From Incurvaria masculella (lineage: Eukaryota; Arthropoda; Insecta; Lepidoptera; Incurvariidae): DNA of 64,000 nucleotides. Shown here piece after piece: positions 24,505-34,688 of this stretch; within the stretch, counting starts at the first letter, position 1, and each line of letters starts with the position of its first letter. A program made the translations under genes and the position numbers. The DNA lies in NCBI GenBank assembly GCA_946894095.1, contig OX335660.1, forward strand, positions 8,561,001-8,625,000, read 5' to 3'. The notes under the pieces are model-generated. The model worked only from the letters and a program-made list of their open reading frames with translations. It did no database searches and was not told the origin of the DNA.

Positions 24505-24857
24505 TCAGAACAGCAGGCCCATCCCGAACCAGCAAATCATACCATTCGCGGGTATTGCGTCTAACCAATTTCGCCACCTGCTGTGTACCCATAATTTGGA
24601 ATTCTCCTACAGTCCCTCTTCCCGTATCAATGCCTCCTACTAAAACAGTATTTAAGATTATACCTACATATATTTATTTAACGCTATATCGCTATTGCTT
24701 CTGGATTATACCTACATATATTTATTTAACGCTATATCGCTATTGCTGGTTCGGGTCCAGCCTTGCAGTATATTCGTAAAGTAGTTCTTTTTACAGGGAT
24801 CTTTCTTTAATTAGCGTGTCCTTGCTTCACGGTCGATTATGCATGCATACATGTCCC
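24505..24857. repeat. TIR element with tRNA-like module, right part
   Basis: The tRNA-like module (minus strand, about 24515-24595) has a 7-bp acceptor-like stem CAGCAGG/CCTGCTG. It is followed by two direct copies of about 50 bp (TACATATATTTATTTAACGC then GCTATATCGCTATTGCT) and the inverted terminal repeat 24745-24857. Confidence 0.65.
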
Positions 24858-26301
24858 TTTTTTTAATTAATGTTTCGGAATCTTTAAAATCATATATCAC
24901 CCACATTTTTCTTCGTTTTTCGCACGTAATGAACATACGTCCATGGTTACGGGGCACGGCGTAGAAACGACCGCTGTCGAACTTTTCCGAATGACATTTT
25001 CTACATAGAAGGTGGCGCCAGCTAGCAGAATACGATTGAACATACGTGAAAGTGGGCTCATGATGGAACGAAAAAACGTAATTTATTCAACTCGAGCTAA
25101 ACAATGATTACAGATATTTGGGAGTAGCATCATACGAGTATTTCGCGATTCAAGACACCATGTGATAGAGAAAAATCATTTGAAGGTTGTTTATGTTATG
25201 ACAAAGGAAAATAATGGACAGAGAAACGTGCAACTTGACAGATCGTTTACTGCATAGAAAACAACGACTGGGCCTCTGGCACCTTTCCTTTAGAAATGAG
25301 CTGGAACCCTGAGGGGTTCCTACATATAGAACCCGATAGCTAGTAAGTTATTTCCACGGATGAGAGAGGTAGAAAGGAGTTGGTGTAAGCAAACTGGGTA
25401 CTTGCCCACGAACTGGGGCCCTACGTCACAGCCCACATGATAAGGCGTGGCTCAGCGTCAGTCGCTGGCAGTGTTGCCGAACGCTGACAGATGGTGCGCA
25501 ATACTTTTGCTCATGCGATTAAAAATGTTGATCTCAATATGCATGATTTTAAGAAATTTCTAAATAAAATTTATTGAAATCTGTCAGAAGGCATAGATTT
25601 AAGTTGTGAAGTGATTTTTATCCAGAAAACTAACAATAAAACGCATACGCGCCATCTAGTTTCAGTTTTGGAACCATTAACAATAATAACATCAGTAACT
25701 GTATGAGCCATAGAGGACTCTTAGAAATGCGGTTGTAGCGTAAATTATTTTAATGCAAATCGATAGAAAGGCGGGATGAAACAGAACCACTTCTAGACTT
25801 CGACGCACTTAAAAATACAACAAACCAAAATAAATCGTTGGAAAACACTCACAGGTTGATGGCATCAGTACTCAGCACACTAAGGCCTTGGGTTTCTGAT
25901 GAATATGGGCGAACACACCAGCGTGGTGGCCCGCGCACTGCAATCCAATGTCTTTAGCACAGGTTCACTAGATCGTTCCAATAGTTCGTTATTGAGAGGT
26001 CATATAACACTCCTAGGAGGCAAAAAACGTCCAAAATAATAATGTTCGAAGAATACCACAGAACAACCGTGAAGAATACTCGAAGACATGTGGCGCGTCT
26101 CGCGGTTCAAACGGAACAGGAAGCACTGGCAGCGAGCTGTATTCGCGCGCTGCTTAACGTTTTTTGTAACTGTCACATGCATGCGGTAGGTCAAAAATAT
26201 TGAAGTCCATGCATGCTGAAGCGTTCCCGGTCAATTGGAATGCCTTCTTTTAAAATGTGAGAAAGATTTTGAAGTGGCCCAAACAGTAACATTTCCGGTT
26301 C
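24858..26301. other. no recognised gene outside the repeat at 25360-25675
   Basis: Flank of the LTR element; short open frames only. Confidence 0.45.
25360..25675 (+). repeat. dispersed repeat, copy 2
   Basis: Shorter version of the repeat at 7090-7645, lacking the cysteine-rich frame. Conserved points: AAACTGGGTACTTGCCCACG, CCCTACGTCACAGCCCAC and the shared end CGCCATCTAGTTTCAG. Confidence 0.55.
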
Positions 26302-26306
26302 TTCAG

Positions 26307-26506
26307 TGTCATGCCAGGCCATGCACATAAAAATAAAATAGAATAGTTTAAAAAAAATGACAGTTCCGTGTTCGAAGAGAGACTAGAAAAAGCGGATCGG
26401 AGAGAGTTTTGTTTTTAGAAAATAATTTTGCCAAATAAAGTTCTGGTTCCCGATGATCTGGATTTTCACTGAGCTACGCCACCCCCGAGCACGCCAAGAC
26501 GTGACA
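26307..26506 (+). repeat. 5' LTR (200 bp)
   Basis: Bounded by TGTCATGCC and CAAGACGTGACA, with a short TGTCA/TGACA terminal inversion. Contains an AATAAA at about 26435, a plausible internal poly(A) signal. Preceded by TTCAG. Confidence 0.93.
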
Positions 26507-26507
26507 T

Positions 26508-26520
26508 TGGTGGAGGCGCC
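26508..26520 (+). other. putative primer binding site
   Basis: TGGTGGAGGCGCC begins one base after the LTR and is the complement of a sequence ending CCA, as needed for pairing with a tRNA 3' end. I cannot name the tRNA. Confidence 0.6.
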
Positions 26521-26812
26521 TAGATCGCCTAGATCGTCGGAGGAGTCGAAGTTTAGGCCGTAGAAGGCCTGCGCTGCTTCGCGTACCACTGCTGCTCGGG
26601 CTACCGCTGCTGCACGTGTAGCGCACGGTGCGAAGGAGACGACGCCCAGAAACGTCGGGTGTTAGTATATAAAGGGTTGGGAATATGGACTTTCCTTGGT
26701 GAGTATTTCTTCTTGAACATTGTGAACTCATGTGTGTATTCTCATCTTGAACATTAATTGGTGTGGTGCTATTTTTCCTATGTAGGGTTTGATTAGGGTT
26801 CTATTCTGAAAA

Positions 26813-27376
26813 ATGGAGAGAATTATGTCTCAATTTGGGGGCGATGGCCAGGACAATGTGGAAGAGTTTCTATATTCCTTTGAAAACATAGCTGCAAGAT
26901 ATGCTTGGTCAGAGGAAATAAAAAAGGGAGCACTCCCCGCCTACCTAAAGGGAGCGGCAGCTTATTTTTATGCGGGTATTAAGGATCGTACGTACCAGGA
27001 AATAAAAAATAGTCTGACCGAGGAGTTTCCATCGAAAATAGATTATTTTCTTCTACTGACCACGACGAAACAAAGGGATGAAGGCTTAGTTACCTTCACC
27101 TATAAAATGTTGAACTTCGCTACAAAAGCAAAGCTTGACGACGAAGAGAAAATATGTAAATACGTTATATCTGCGCTTCAACCATATGCGGCCCATAAAT
27201 TGATAGGAAGGAACATTATTAAAATCTCTGAATTGAAAGCAGCAATTCAAGATATACAATACTACGAAAACAATAATGCCGAGGACGTTACATACGAGTT
27301 ACCTATCGTTACGTTACGGAGATTATTTAAAAATATCTCATATGACTTACCATATACCAGGATGTCGTCTAAGTAG
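26813..27376 (+). CDS. gag-like protein of the LTR element (truncated, 3' end replaced)
   Basis: 187 codons in frame from ATG at 26813. The stretch GDGQDNVEEFLYSFENIAAR, followed by LKGAAAYFY and IKNSLTEEFPSK, matches the capsid helices of Ty3/gypsy gag proteins, which assemble particles around element RNA. No CCHC zinc knuckle is seen. After about residue 160 the frame runs into the inverted pol fragment, so the last 25 or so residues (from about 27300) are antisense reverse transcriptase and not real gag. Function without a helper is doubtful. Confidence 0.75.
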   Translation: MERIMSQFGGDGQDNVEEFLYSFENIAARYAWSEEIKKGALPAYLKGAAAYFYAGIKDRTYQEIKNSLTEEFPSKIDYFLLLTTTKQRDEGLVTFTYKMLNFATKAKLDDEEKICKYVISALQPYAAHKLIGRNIIKISELKAAIQDIQYYENNNAEDVTYELPIVTLRRLFKNISYDLPYTRMSSK

Positions 27377-27561
27377 ACGATCGCACCGTGATATTTTAAT
27401 TCCCCTAATACCCTATCCATCAACCTTTGAAAAATTGATGGACTCGTTTTCAATCCAAAAGGTAGTACGTTAAATTCATACAGACCCGAAGACGTGCAGA
27501 ACGCAGTCTTTTCCCTATCCTGCTCGGCGATTGGTATTTCCCAAAATTCAAAAATATCCAT
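27300..27561 (-). pseudogene. inverted reverse-transcriptase fragment of a Ty3/gypsy element
   Basis: Reads on the minus strand, opposite to the element that contains it. Recognisable core: KTAFCTSSGLYEFNVLPFGL, then SPSIFQRLMDRVLG and the catalytic IVYLDDILVYG (YLDD box). It lacks the fingers and the C-terminal half, so it is no enzyme. It looks like a piece of the parent pol gene joined backwards after gag. Confidence 0.9.
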
Positions 27562-29197
27562 TTGGTCTTAACCGTGACATATTTGGAATAATTCTGAATG
27601 CGAATAAATCTAGGCTAGTAATTATTTTGAATCTGTTCCTGTTAGGAATATATTATAATTTTATTTGATTGCCTATTATTTTTACTGATTAAGTTTGTGT
27701 GTACGAGAAGGGTCTCAAGTATATAAGTTTGTAGAATTGTTGAATTATTTTAATTTCATGGTCTACTCAGAGCATTTTATTCTTGGAGTAAATAACGATG
27801 GGGTCGATGTGCGGTAACTTTCGGTTAGAATTTGCAACGTACTAGGGTCTATTTTATCTAATTTCATCTGACTGAAATGTATAGATATATTGATTCGATT
27901 ATGTTCATATTCATATTTAGTTTTCTCTGAAGAAAACATAGATAACTTCGGTAGCACACCCAGGTGTAGGCGAAAACCTTCGTATCCAATAATATTGCAT
28001 TCAGAATGTTCGAAATGAAAGGTATCATCTCATTTATTAAATATCTTTTTCACTCTTTGTATTACCTTTCTTTAGCATAATATTATCCTAATTTGGTTGT
28101 CATCCATGGATGATTTTTGTACTTAAAATAATTATGTTTGTACCATAGCTATAATCATACATATTTTTTAATTATAACTCTAGTAATAACTCTAGATAAC
28201 ATAACATAAGTATGTTTTCCTTTGATTTCATCCGTAACTTTAAATAATATTCTAGTGAAATAGACCAAATTTTATTTAATTCAATATTATTAATTGATTT
28301 ATTTGTAATATTTTGGCTTATGTGCCATCGTCCATACCTGATTAGGTTTATCATATTAGTTAAATAAATAGAATAATTTTACGTAAGTACATGTATTCTA
28401 TTAAGTAGTATCATCTTAGTAAATAGACAAAGGACTCGTAAGACTTAGTCTAATATGTTGTTGTGTGATGCCATCGAGTTTGGAACGCGCTACCCTCCGA
28501 TGCTGGGTGCTGAGCTTCAAAAGCACGCTGGTCCTCGGCGTTCGCTCGGTCGTCTTCGAGTCGGCGGCTGGGAGCGTCTTCAGGCTGGAGTCATGCACTC
28601 ATCAACCAACCGGAAAAAAATCGGGACGAAGCAAACAGGACGAAGCAAATGTTTAAGGAGCCCGTATGGCTCTAGCTTTCTATCTCAGGCCTATAAAAGA
28701 TTATGTTTAACTATGTAGAATAATTTATGTTGTGGGTTGTGAAGTTTAAAATAATTCATGTTACAAAGTGACGTATGACAACCTGTCAAACGTCTAGTCT
28801 GTCCGGCCAGCGGCCAGTCTCAGAAGACAGCATACAATGATCCATAGAGTTTCAAGTCTTCTGTCACAGAGTTGATAGTAAGTAACGGCCACACAAGGCA
28901 ATTACTTCATAGGTCTGTAAGGAGTCATAGAGTATAGAGTATATATTATAAATTGTTACTAGCTTCTTGCGAGCAGATCTAGTGATCGTTTTCTATAAAT
29001 ATAAATGTCTGTCTGCTCGACTGTCAGGTCAAGGATTCTGACTGAGATTTTGACGAGGTTTTACTCGGTCAAACTGTGTTCACAAATGAATATGGGACAC
29101 AGGGCCCCACTCGGGCAGTTCTTGAAATTAGTTAGCAAATACTCCTCGAAGTTTTGGGACCTCAGAACTAAACTTGGTGGAACATAAACTAATTTGT
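27562..29197. other. non-coding interior of the LTR element
   Basis: About 1.6 kb between the inverted RT piece and the purine tract. AT-rich, except for a GC-richer patch at about 28480-28600. Only short open frames and no recognisable retroelement domain. It may be filler captured by the element. Confidence 0.5.
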
Positions 29198-29212
29198 AAA
29201 GATAGGGAAGGG

Positions 29213-29412
29213 TGTCATGCCAGGCCATGCACATAAAAATAAAATAGAATAGTTTAAAAAAAATGACAGTTCCGTGTTCGAAGAGAGACTAGAAAAAGCG
29301 GATCGGAGAGAGTTTTGTTTTTAGAAAATAATTTTGCCAAATAAAGTTCTGGTTCCCGATGATCTGGATTTTCACTGAGCTACGCCACCCCCGAGCACGC
29401 CAAGACGTGACA
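29213..29412 (+). repeat. 3' LTR (200 bp)
   Basis: Appears identical to the 5' LTR over its whole length by eye. Preceded by the purine tract AAAGATAGGGAAGGG and followed by the TTCAG target duplication. Confidence 0.93.
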
Positions 29413-29436
29413 TTCAGGTAGATGGATTTAGCTAAA

Positions 29437-29935
29437 ATACGAGAGGCGTTCAATAATTTGTCTACCTAGACAGGAAAAAAATCTCAGAGTAAAAATAATT
29501 AATAGCGTAGGTCTCTCTCCCTTTATGGTAGTCTTATTTGGCATTGACTCCAAAACTAAAAATCCTTTCTCATCCCAAAATACAGTGGCCATGACTTTGC
29601 CTGGCGATTTTTCGACTTTGAACTTTTTTGAAGTGGGTGTCGATTTGTGCTTCCACTGCATGGACTCCATTTTATACTCAAAATATATTATATTTATATT
29701 CATATATTTATATATATTTTTATATATTATATATAATATATTTATATATATTTATATTATATAATATATATATATTTCCTGTCACCAACCGTTGAAAAAA
29801 ACTTGCTGGGTCCTCACCAATCAGCTCCAAGTTCTCTTGAAAACATTCGCGCCGGGATTCCGGTATCACACTTGGTACTTGGCGCAGGCAGACCGACATA
29901 TTTAGCATCAGAGGGTTGGTCTCTACCATGTGAAC
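29437..29935 (-). pseudogene. mariner relic interrupted by an AT-rich tract
   Basis: Two minus-strand pieces of a mariner transposase distinct from the intact one. The upper piece (29777-29929) has SRRECFQENLELIGEDPASF and FFQRLVTG, which leads to the first catalytic Asp. The lower piece (29530-29680) has MESMQWKHKSTPTSKKFK and GKVMATVFWDEKGF. Between them, where the DETW-type motif should be, lies about 95 bp of TA-rich DNA. A likely terminal repeat (ACGAGAGGCGTTCAATAA) lies near 29439-29456. Dead copy. Confidence 0.85.
29680..29776. repeat. AT microsatellite inside the mariner relic
   Basis: Irregular TATATAT/TTTATA tract of about 95 bp, almost free of G and C. It replaces roughly a dozen codons of the relic, including the first catalytic aspartate region. 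Confidence 0.9.
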
Positions 29936-31024
29936 CCAAATTCAGCCATTTACCTTATCGTGACCAAAAATGACGTGACCCGGAATATGCGGAAACCCTA
30001 AAAAAGTAGCAAGTGTAAGAAACCGTGTTTGCTCTATGGTTCCGGAGTTTCAGATGTCACTGAAAACCATAAGCATTGCAGGGATCTGGGGTAATGTATC
30101 AAATAAGACAACAACATTATTTAGCATGAGTTTAATAAAAAAATGCAAAATAATAAATGTCTCCAAATATTGAGCCTTACACTAGCTTATATGTTCACAA
30201 ATACATACATATCTGTAATGCACTATGTCTCACCTGACCTAACACAAGTGGCGAGATGGTATGTGACCCAGCATCGCGCTTCATGTTACGAAACCATAGG
30301 GGAAATACTTGTAAATCCTACACTATATAGCCAACTGAGAATATATGTAATGTAGTAATAGGATCTTCCGAAGATCACGTATTTATGTGTTTAAAATTAA
30401 TCTGAGCATGTTATGAGCAATGTGGTACAAGTGTACCAACCAATACACTGCGATAAGCACATGAAACACACCCTTTGGTTTCGCCACAGACCTGTCTGTA
30501 AGAACATTAATATAAATACAGTTTTTTTATACTCAAACATTACTCTAGACATCAATCGCCTCGTATCTTTACATGTCTATAAGTATTGCCCGCTTCTTGT
30601 ATGTAAATGTTATAACAATTTAGACTCCATGGTTGGTTTAAATAAATAAACAAATTATTAACAGGACTCTCTCCACGTTTTCAAGAATTATAATTTCTAT
30701 ATAGAATTACATGCAAGCAAGGAATAAAAGAAAGTTGTAAAACCAACTACTTTATTAGTGCGAAGCTTTGTGCTGTGTGGGTTTCTGCATGTAAAAATAA
30801 TACAAGTGAACCCACTGCATCTCTTACCGTGCATGCCCGAAAAGGTGACTTAGGCTGGAGTGCACCATCTCAGTAAAGTTATAGTTACAATTAATATAGA
30901 TATATCTTCTTTCTTGTTCAGGCGAAAAATAGAGACGGATATATAATAAACATAACTGTAACATTAAGCAGAGATGGTGCAATCCACGGTAAGGGATTCT
31001 TCGTGGTTCAGACCCCACGTTAAA
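29936..31024. other. no recognised feature
   Basis: AT-rich, random open frames (30143-30355, 30413-30649) without family. Confidence 0.45.
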
Positions 31025-31200
31025 CTCTAGGGCCTCCTTACTAGGTGATCCCCCTCAAGGTTGCTACCATCGCATTGAATGAACGATGGTCGAAGCGGAA
31101 AAGACAATGATCCGTGTTTTCCTTCCAGTTCAATGCAGCCGTGCAATTTAAGGACCTGACATGGCACCTAGTTCCCATGTGGTGTGTTAGGATAATAAAC
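31025..31200 (+). repeat. SINE body fragment
   Basis: Plus-orientation body (GCATTGAATGAACGATGGTC ... CCCATGTGGTGTGTTAGG), truncated at both ends. Confidence 0.7.
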
Positions 31201-31744
31201 GTTTCAAACCTTTCGTGAACACGTCCCGTGCAACACGTCCGTATCTTCAGGATAACGTAAAACGTGGTAAATTTTGAAAAAGTTTTTTTATATGACAACT
31301 TTATTGATTCATGTCAGGAGCAGACTTTTAAGGATATCAGAAATTTTAGCAATTAAAATATAATATTATATTTTTAACAAAATGTTTACTGTGCTAATAT
31401 AATAAATACAATGCAATGCAACATTTTCAGTTTCGTAACAGCCAACCGCTGACCAGGCATACGGGACGAATCAAGCTACTTTGTATAGAGTTTCTTCGAC
31501 CCTATGTACATCTAAAATGTTTGCATGCACCAACAATGTCATCTGATGCCATTTAAATATTGAATAGCCTTGTTTGTCTGGTCGGTGTGGTCAAAACTGT
31601 TCAAATGTATTCAAATAGTCCATTTTAATTAAATCTGCCTGTAAGTAAACCGTGAAAATATTCAGAGAGTTGAAATAATGTTGTAAATAAATAAGCAAGT
31701 TATTGAATGACACAATGACTATAATAGAAATAAATATTATCAGC

Positions 31745-31858
31745 TGTATTCAGAGTGGACGGACTAACTTAAATCCGCCGGAGTAAACCGGTTATTGTGT
31801 ATGGTTAGTCCGGTGCTAATCTCATACTAAGTTTTTACATGTTCTCTCTGAATATGAC
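31745..31858 (+). repeat. short MITE-like repeat
   Basis: Copy bounded by GTATTCAGAGTGGACGG and CTCTCTGAATATGAC, with the inverted GTATTCAGAG ends clearest here. Confidence 0.65.
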
Positions 31859-34216
31859 AGTATATTTTATAAAATAAACTGTTTTAACACAATTTGTATG
31901 TAGCAGTGTTAGGTAAGCGTGAATCTGAGAGATCACACTGTTAATAGCATTAAATTTAACCAAACACAAAATCAGTCTTGTTCGGGAATGGTTAAAATAA
32001 ATTCTGCAGACAAATATTGGAAGACTTAATAAATAAAATAGTGAATGTATCAAGTGAGCAGGGAAAGTCGTTAAAAAGCCCTTACAGTACACATTATCTT
32101 AAATATTTAGATATGATTAATATACAAACGTAAGTAGAAATTTATCAGATGTCATAAGTACTTTTGGTGTTGGTTTTAAAGCAGGGCCAACATACTAAGT
32201 CAACACAAATTTGACTAGCTGGTCATGTACGAGCACTCGACTCGTGATACCTATGTGATTCGAAACAAACTCGCTTATTTTTCAACAAAATCTAGATGGA
32301 TGCATAACAATAATACCCTGTAGCTCACCGCGAATAATTCGCAGTGAGCTAGTAAGTTGAATCTTATAGGCTGTTAAGTTTAAGAGGATAGATTGTCGGA
32401 AATGTTTTTCGCTAGTTTTCGATTTGGCCCTAAAGGCCCACTTGAAAAATTCAACCTGTATATGAGGAAAAACATTTTTTTTGACGGTGGCCTGTTCCGA
32501 ACCTGGTCACCTTGACTTTTCCCTGCGACATTTAAATTATCGATTAAAATTTGTAAAAAATTGTAAACAGAGCTGTGTTTATTTCAGTTTAGAACATTCA
32601 AGTTGAGACTGTTTTTTTGCCCTATGCTGTCTAGGTGTGAGGATTCGAGGTGTAAATACGTAAAGTTAGGTCGGTGCATATAGCTACAATTTACTTTTAA
32701 ATCACCCTATAATGGCGCCAATTTTCGTTGAAGAGAGCGAACGTTTCGAATCACCTTAGCATAAACCAGAATGTCGTCATACATCCAAGCAAGCGATACA
32801 TAACGCAAACTAACCTAAAATTTTGCACAAATAATACCTATTCAAATACAATATTGCATCCGGTGAGTGCGGGACGCGTTAAATATCTCTCTTGACTAGG
32901 TTATAACTAGAGCTAGCGATAACATACACCAATAAGCGAAACGTACTTACCGTTACATCATACAACTAAAAAGACACGCTACATTTACTGTTTCAATAAT
33001 AGTCTATCTATGGGATTCGAGTTGTTTGAAATAATTTTAGTTTCACTTTTTGAGTGCCTGCACTTTATGTCAAAAATAATCCCAGTATAAATTACTGCCA
33101 TATTTTTCGGTTAGACACTTGAGTATTGCATTCCTAAAAATGTAAACGAGCTAGTAATGATAATTACAGTACATTCAATACATTTTGTGCAAAGCTCTAT
33201 TTTCATTGTAACTAAAATTGCCAACTACTATTATTTCTTTTCGAAAACATTTTCGACATTAATGAAATAAATAAAAACTCAAAAAAAAAGGACAAAACAT
33301 TACATTTGTATACAAAACAGTATCTTTGGCATTTTGAGCAAACCGAATTATCAAAGATGAATCTAGCGAACTACTTGCATAAGGTTGAGATTGAATACCT
33401 ATCTGGTGATTCTAAATGGTACAGATTTTGACTCTGCTCCTTGATGAAAATTGCACTTATTGGAGCATTTTCTTAGCGTAAAACAAAATGTAAATAGAAT
33501 ACAAAATATTTTGAGCGGGAATTACAAAACGGTAGAAAAACTATCTACTTAGCATTGTTACCATAATGTAAGGTTTGGGAGGAATGTTTCCGGTACAAAA
33601 TTGTATAAACGATTATTTAATATTGAAGTCTCGAAATGGAATAGTATATGTAAATGAGATCCTACATAGTTCTCATGCAATAAATCTAATGATACATTGC
33701 TTATGTAAAATTGTATAAATAGAAACTGTATATAACTATAAATACATCATTGTCCAATACTTACGTACCACGAGAACCAGTTCATAGACCTACCAGTTCA
33801 ATGACCTAACAGTTCATTGGTACATTAATGTAAAAATGCAAGGCTTCCATCTCATTTGTTGGTCATAACACATTTTTTTCTATACTTCTCGAAAGACAAA
33901 CGCAAATAGCCTCGTAAGTTACACGGTTAAAAGTAAATAAATATAAGCGCTGACATCTAACGATGCACTTTATAATAGCTTCTGCTGCGAACCTAAGTAT
34001 TAATTATAGGTTAATGCTGAAGCCAGTTGAATGCCAATAGCCTCCAACTCAATTAATTGTAGAGAGCGTTTTACGTTTCAACATACAAAAAGCGCAGTAT
34101 ACATTGGAAATGCATCAGGAAATGCTAAAGCGTTCACTTTTTGTACCCGGCATTACAATTTCGATAACCACTAGTACATGCCACTTTGCAAAAACATTTT
34201 TAAGCTAATGACGACA
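31859..34216. other. 3' flank of coronin-7, no recognised feature
   Basis: AT-rich single-copy-looking DNA beyond the candidate poly(A) signal. No repeat or exon I can name. Confidence 0.45.
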
Positions 34217-34222
34217 TTTATT
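34217..34222 (-). terminator. possible poly(A) signal of the coronin-7 gene
   Basis: AATAAA on the minus strand, 374 bp beyond the stop codon. Such hexamers are frequent by chance in this AT-rich DNA, so this is only a candidate. Confidence 0.3.
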
Positions 34223-34595
34223 GCGTACCTGTGTCCGTTGTTTACAAATTTCTTTAGACTCGTATACATTTATACGCTCTTACGAATTAATTGTTTAAAT
34301 GCATTCTTGTTCTTTGTGTACAATTGGACATTCTAAGTCATCTAAGTCATCGATTAGTTTACAAACAGTAACATGACCTTATGTCCCGCTCGGTCGGTCT
34401 CGACATTGGTTTTAATATCGTGTCAATACTACATGGTTATCATAATAAAACAATGGTCACAGGCATTGCCAGCGCATACGTGCCTTATTTTAGTAATGTC
34501 AACTCACAATCCACTACTGCGGGTCGTGAGGAGTGTAGTGGGTTGTGATTAGTGTCTGTGTTGTGATGAGTGTTGTGGTGTGTGACAGTGTGTGC

Positions 34596-34688
34596 TCACT
34601 GCTCCCACTCCGACTCGTCGACGCCTTCCATGCTGTCCTGCTCCAGCTTTAGGTTCATGGTGACCCGCGCACTCATCGACTTCAGGAT
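34596..34688 (-). CDS. pod1: coronin-7 last exon: acidic tail and stop
   Basis: Acceptor tatgtgtcag, 30 codons and TGA. Reads ILKSMSARVTMNLKLEQ then DSMEGVDESEWEQ. The C-terminal acidic stretch with a single Trp matches the acidic Arp2/3-binding tail known for coronin-7/POD-1 and WASP-family CA regions. A tttatt at 34217-34222 (AATAAA on the coding strand), 374 bp after the stop, is a possible poly(A) signal; a variant ATTAAA lies nearer, around 34411. Confidence 0.94.
   Translation of the reverse strand: MLKSMSARVTMNLKLEQDSMEGVDESEWEQ

Larger units (their letters stand above)
26307..29412 (+). mobile_element. non-autonomous Ty3/gypsy-like LTR retrotransposon, complete ends
   Basis: Two 200-bp LTRs that appear identical bound a 2.7-kb interior. 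The 5-bp target duplication TTCAG sits at 26302-26306 and 29413-29417. LTRs begin TGTCA and end TGACA. A tRNA-primer-type site (TGGTGGAGGCGCC, 26508-26520) follows the 5' LTR after one base, and a purine tract (29198-29212) precedes the 3' LTR, so transcription runs on the plus strand. The interior has a gag-like frame and an inverted reverse-transcriptase fragment, but no protease, RNase H or integrase. Identical LTRs imply a recent insertion, so its proteins were supplied by a relative. Confidence 0.92.
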
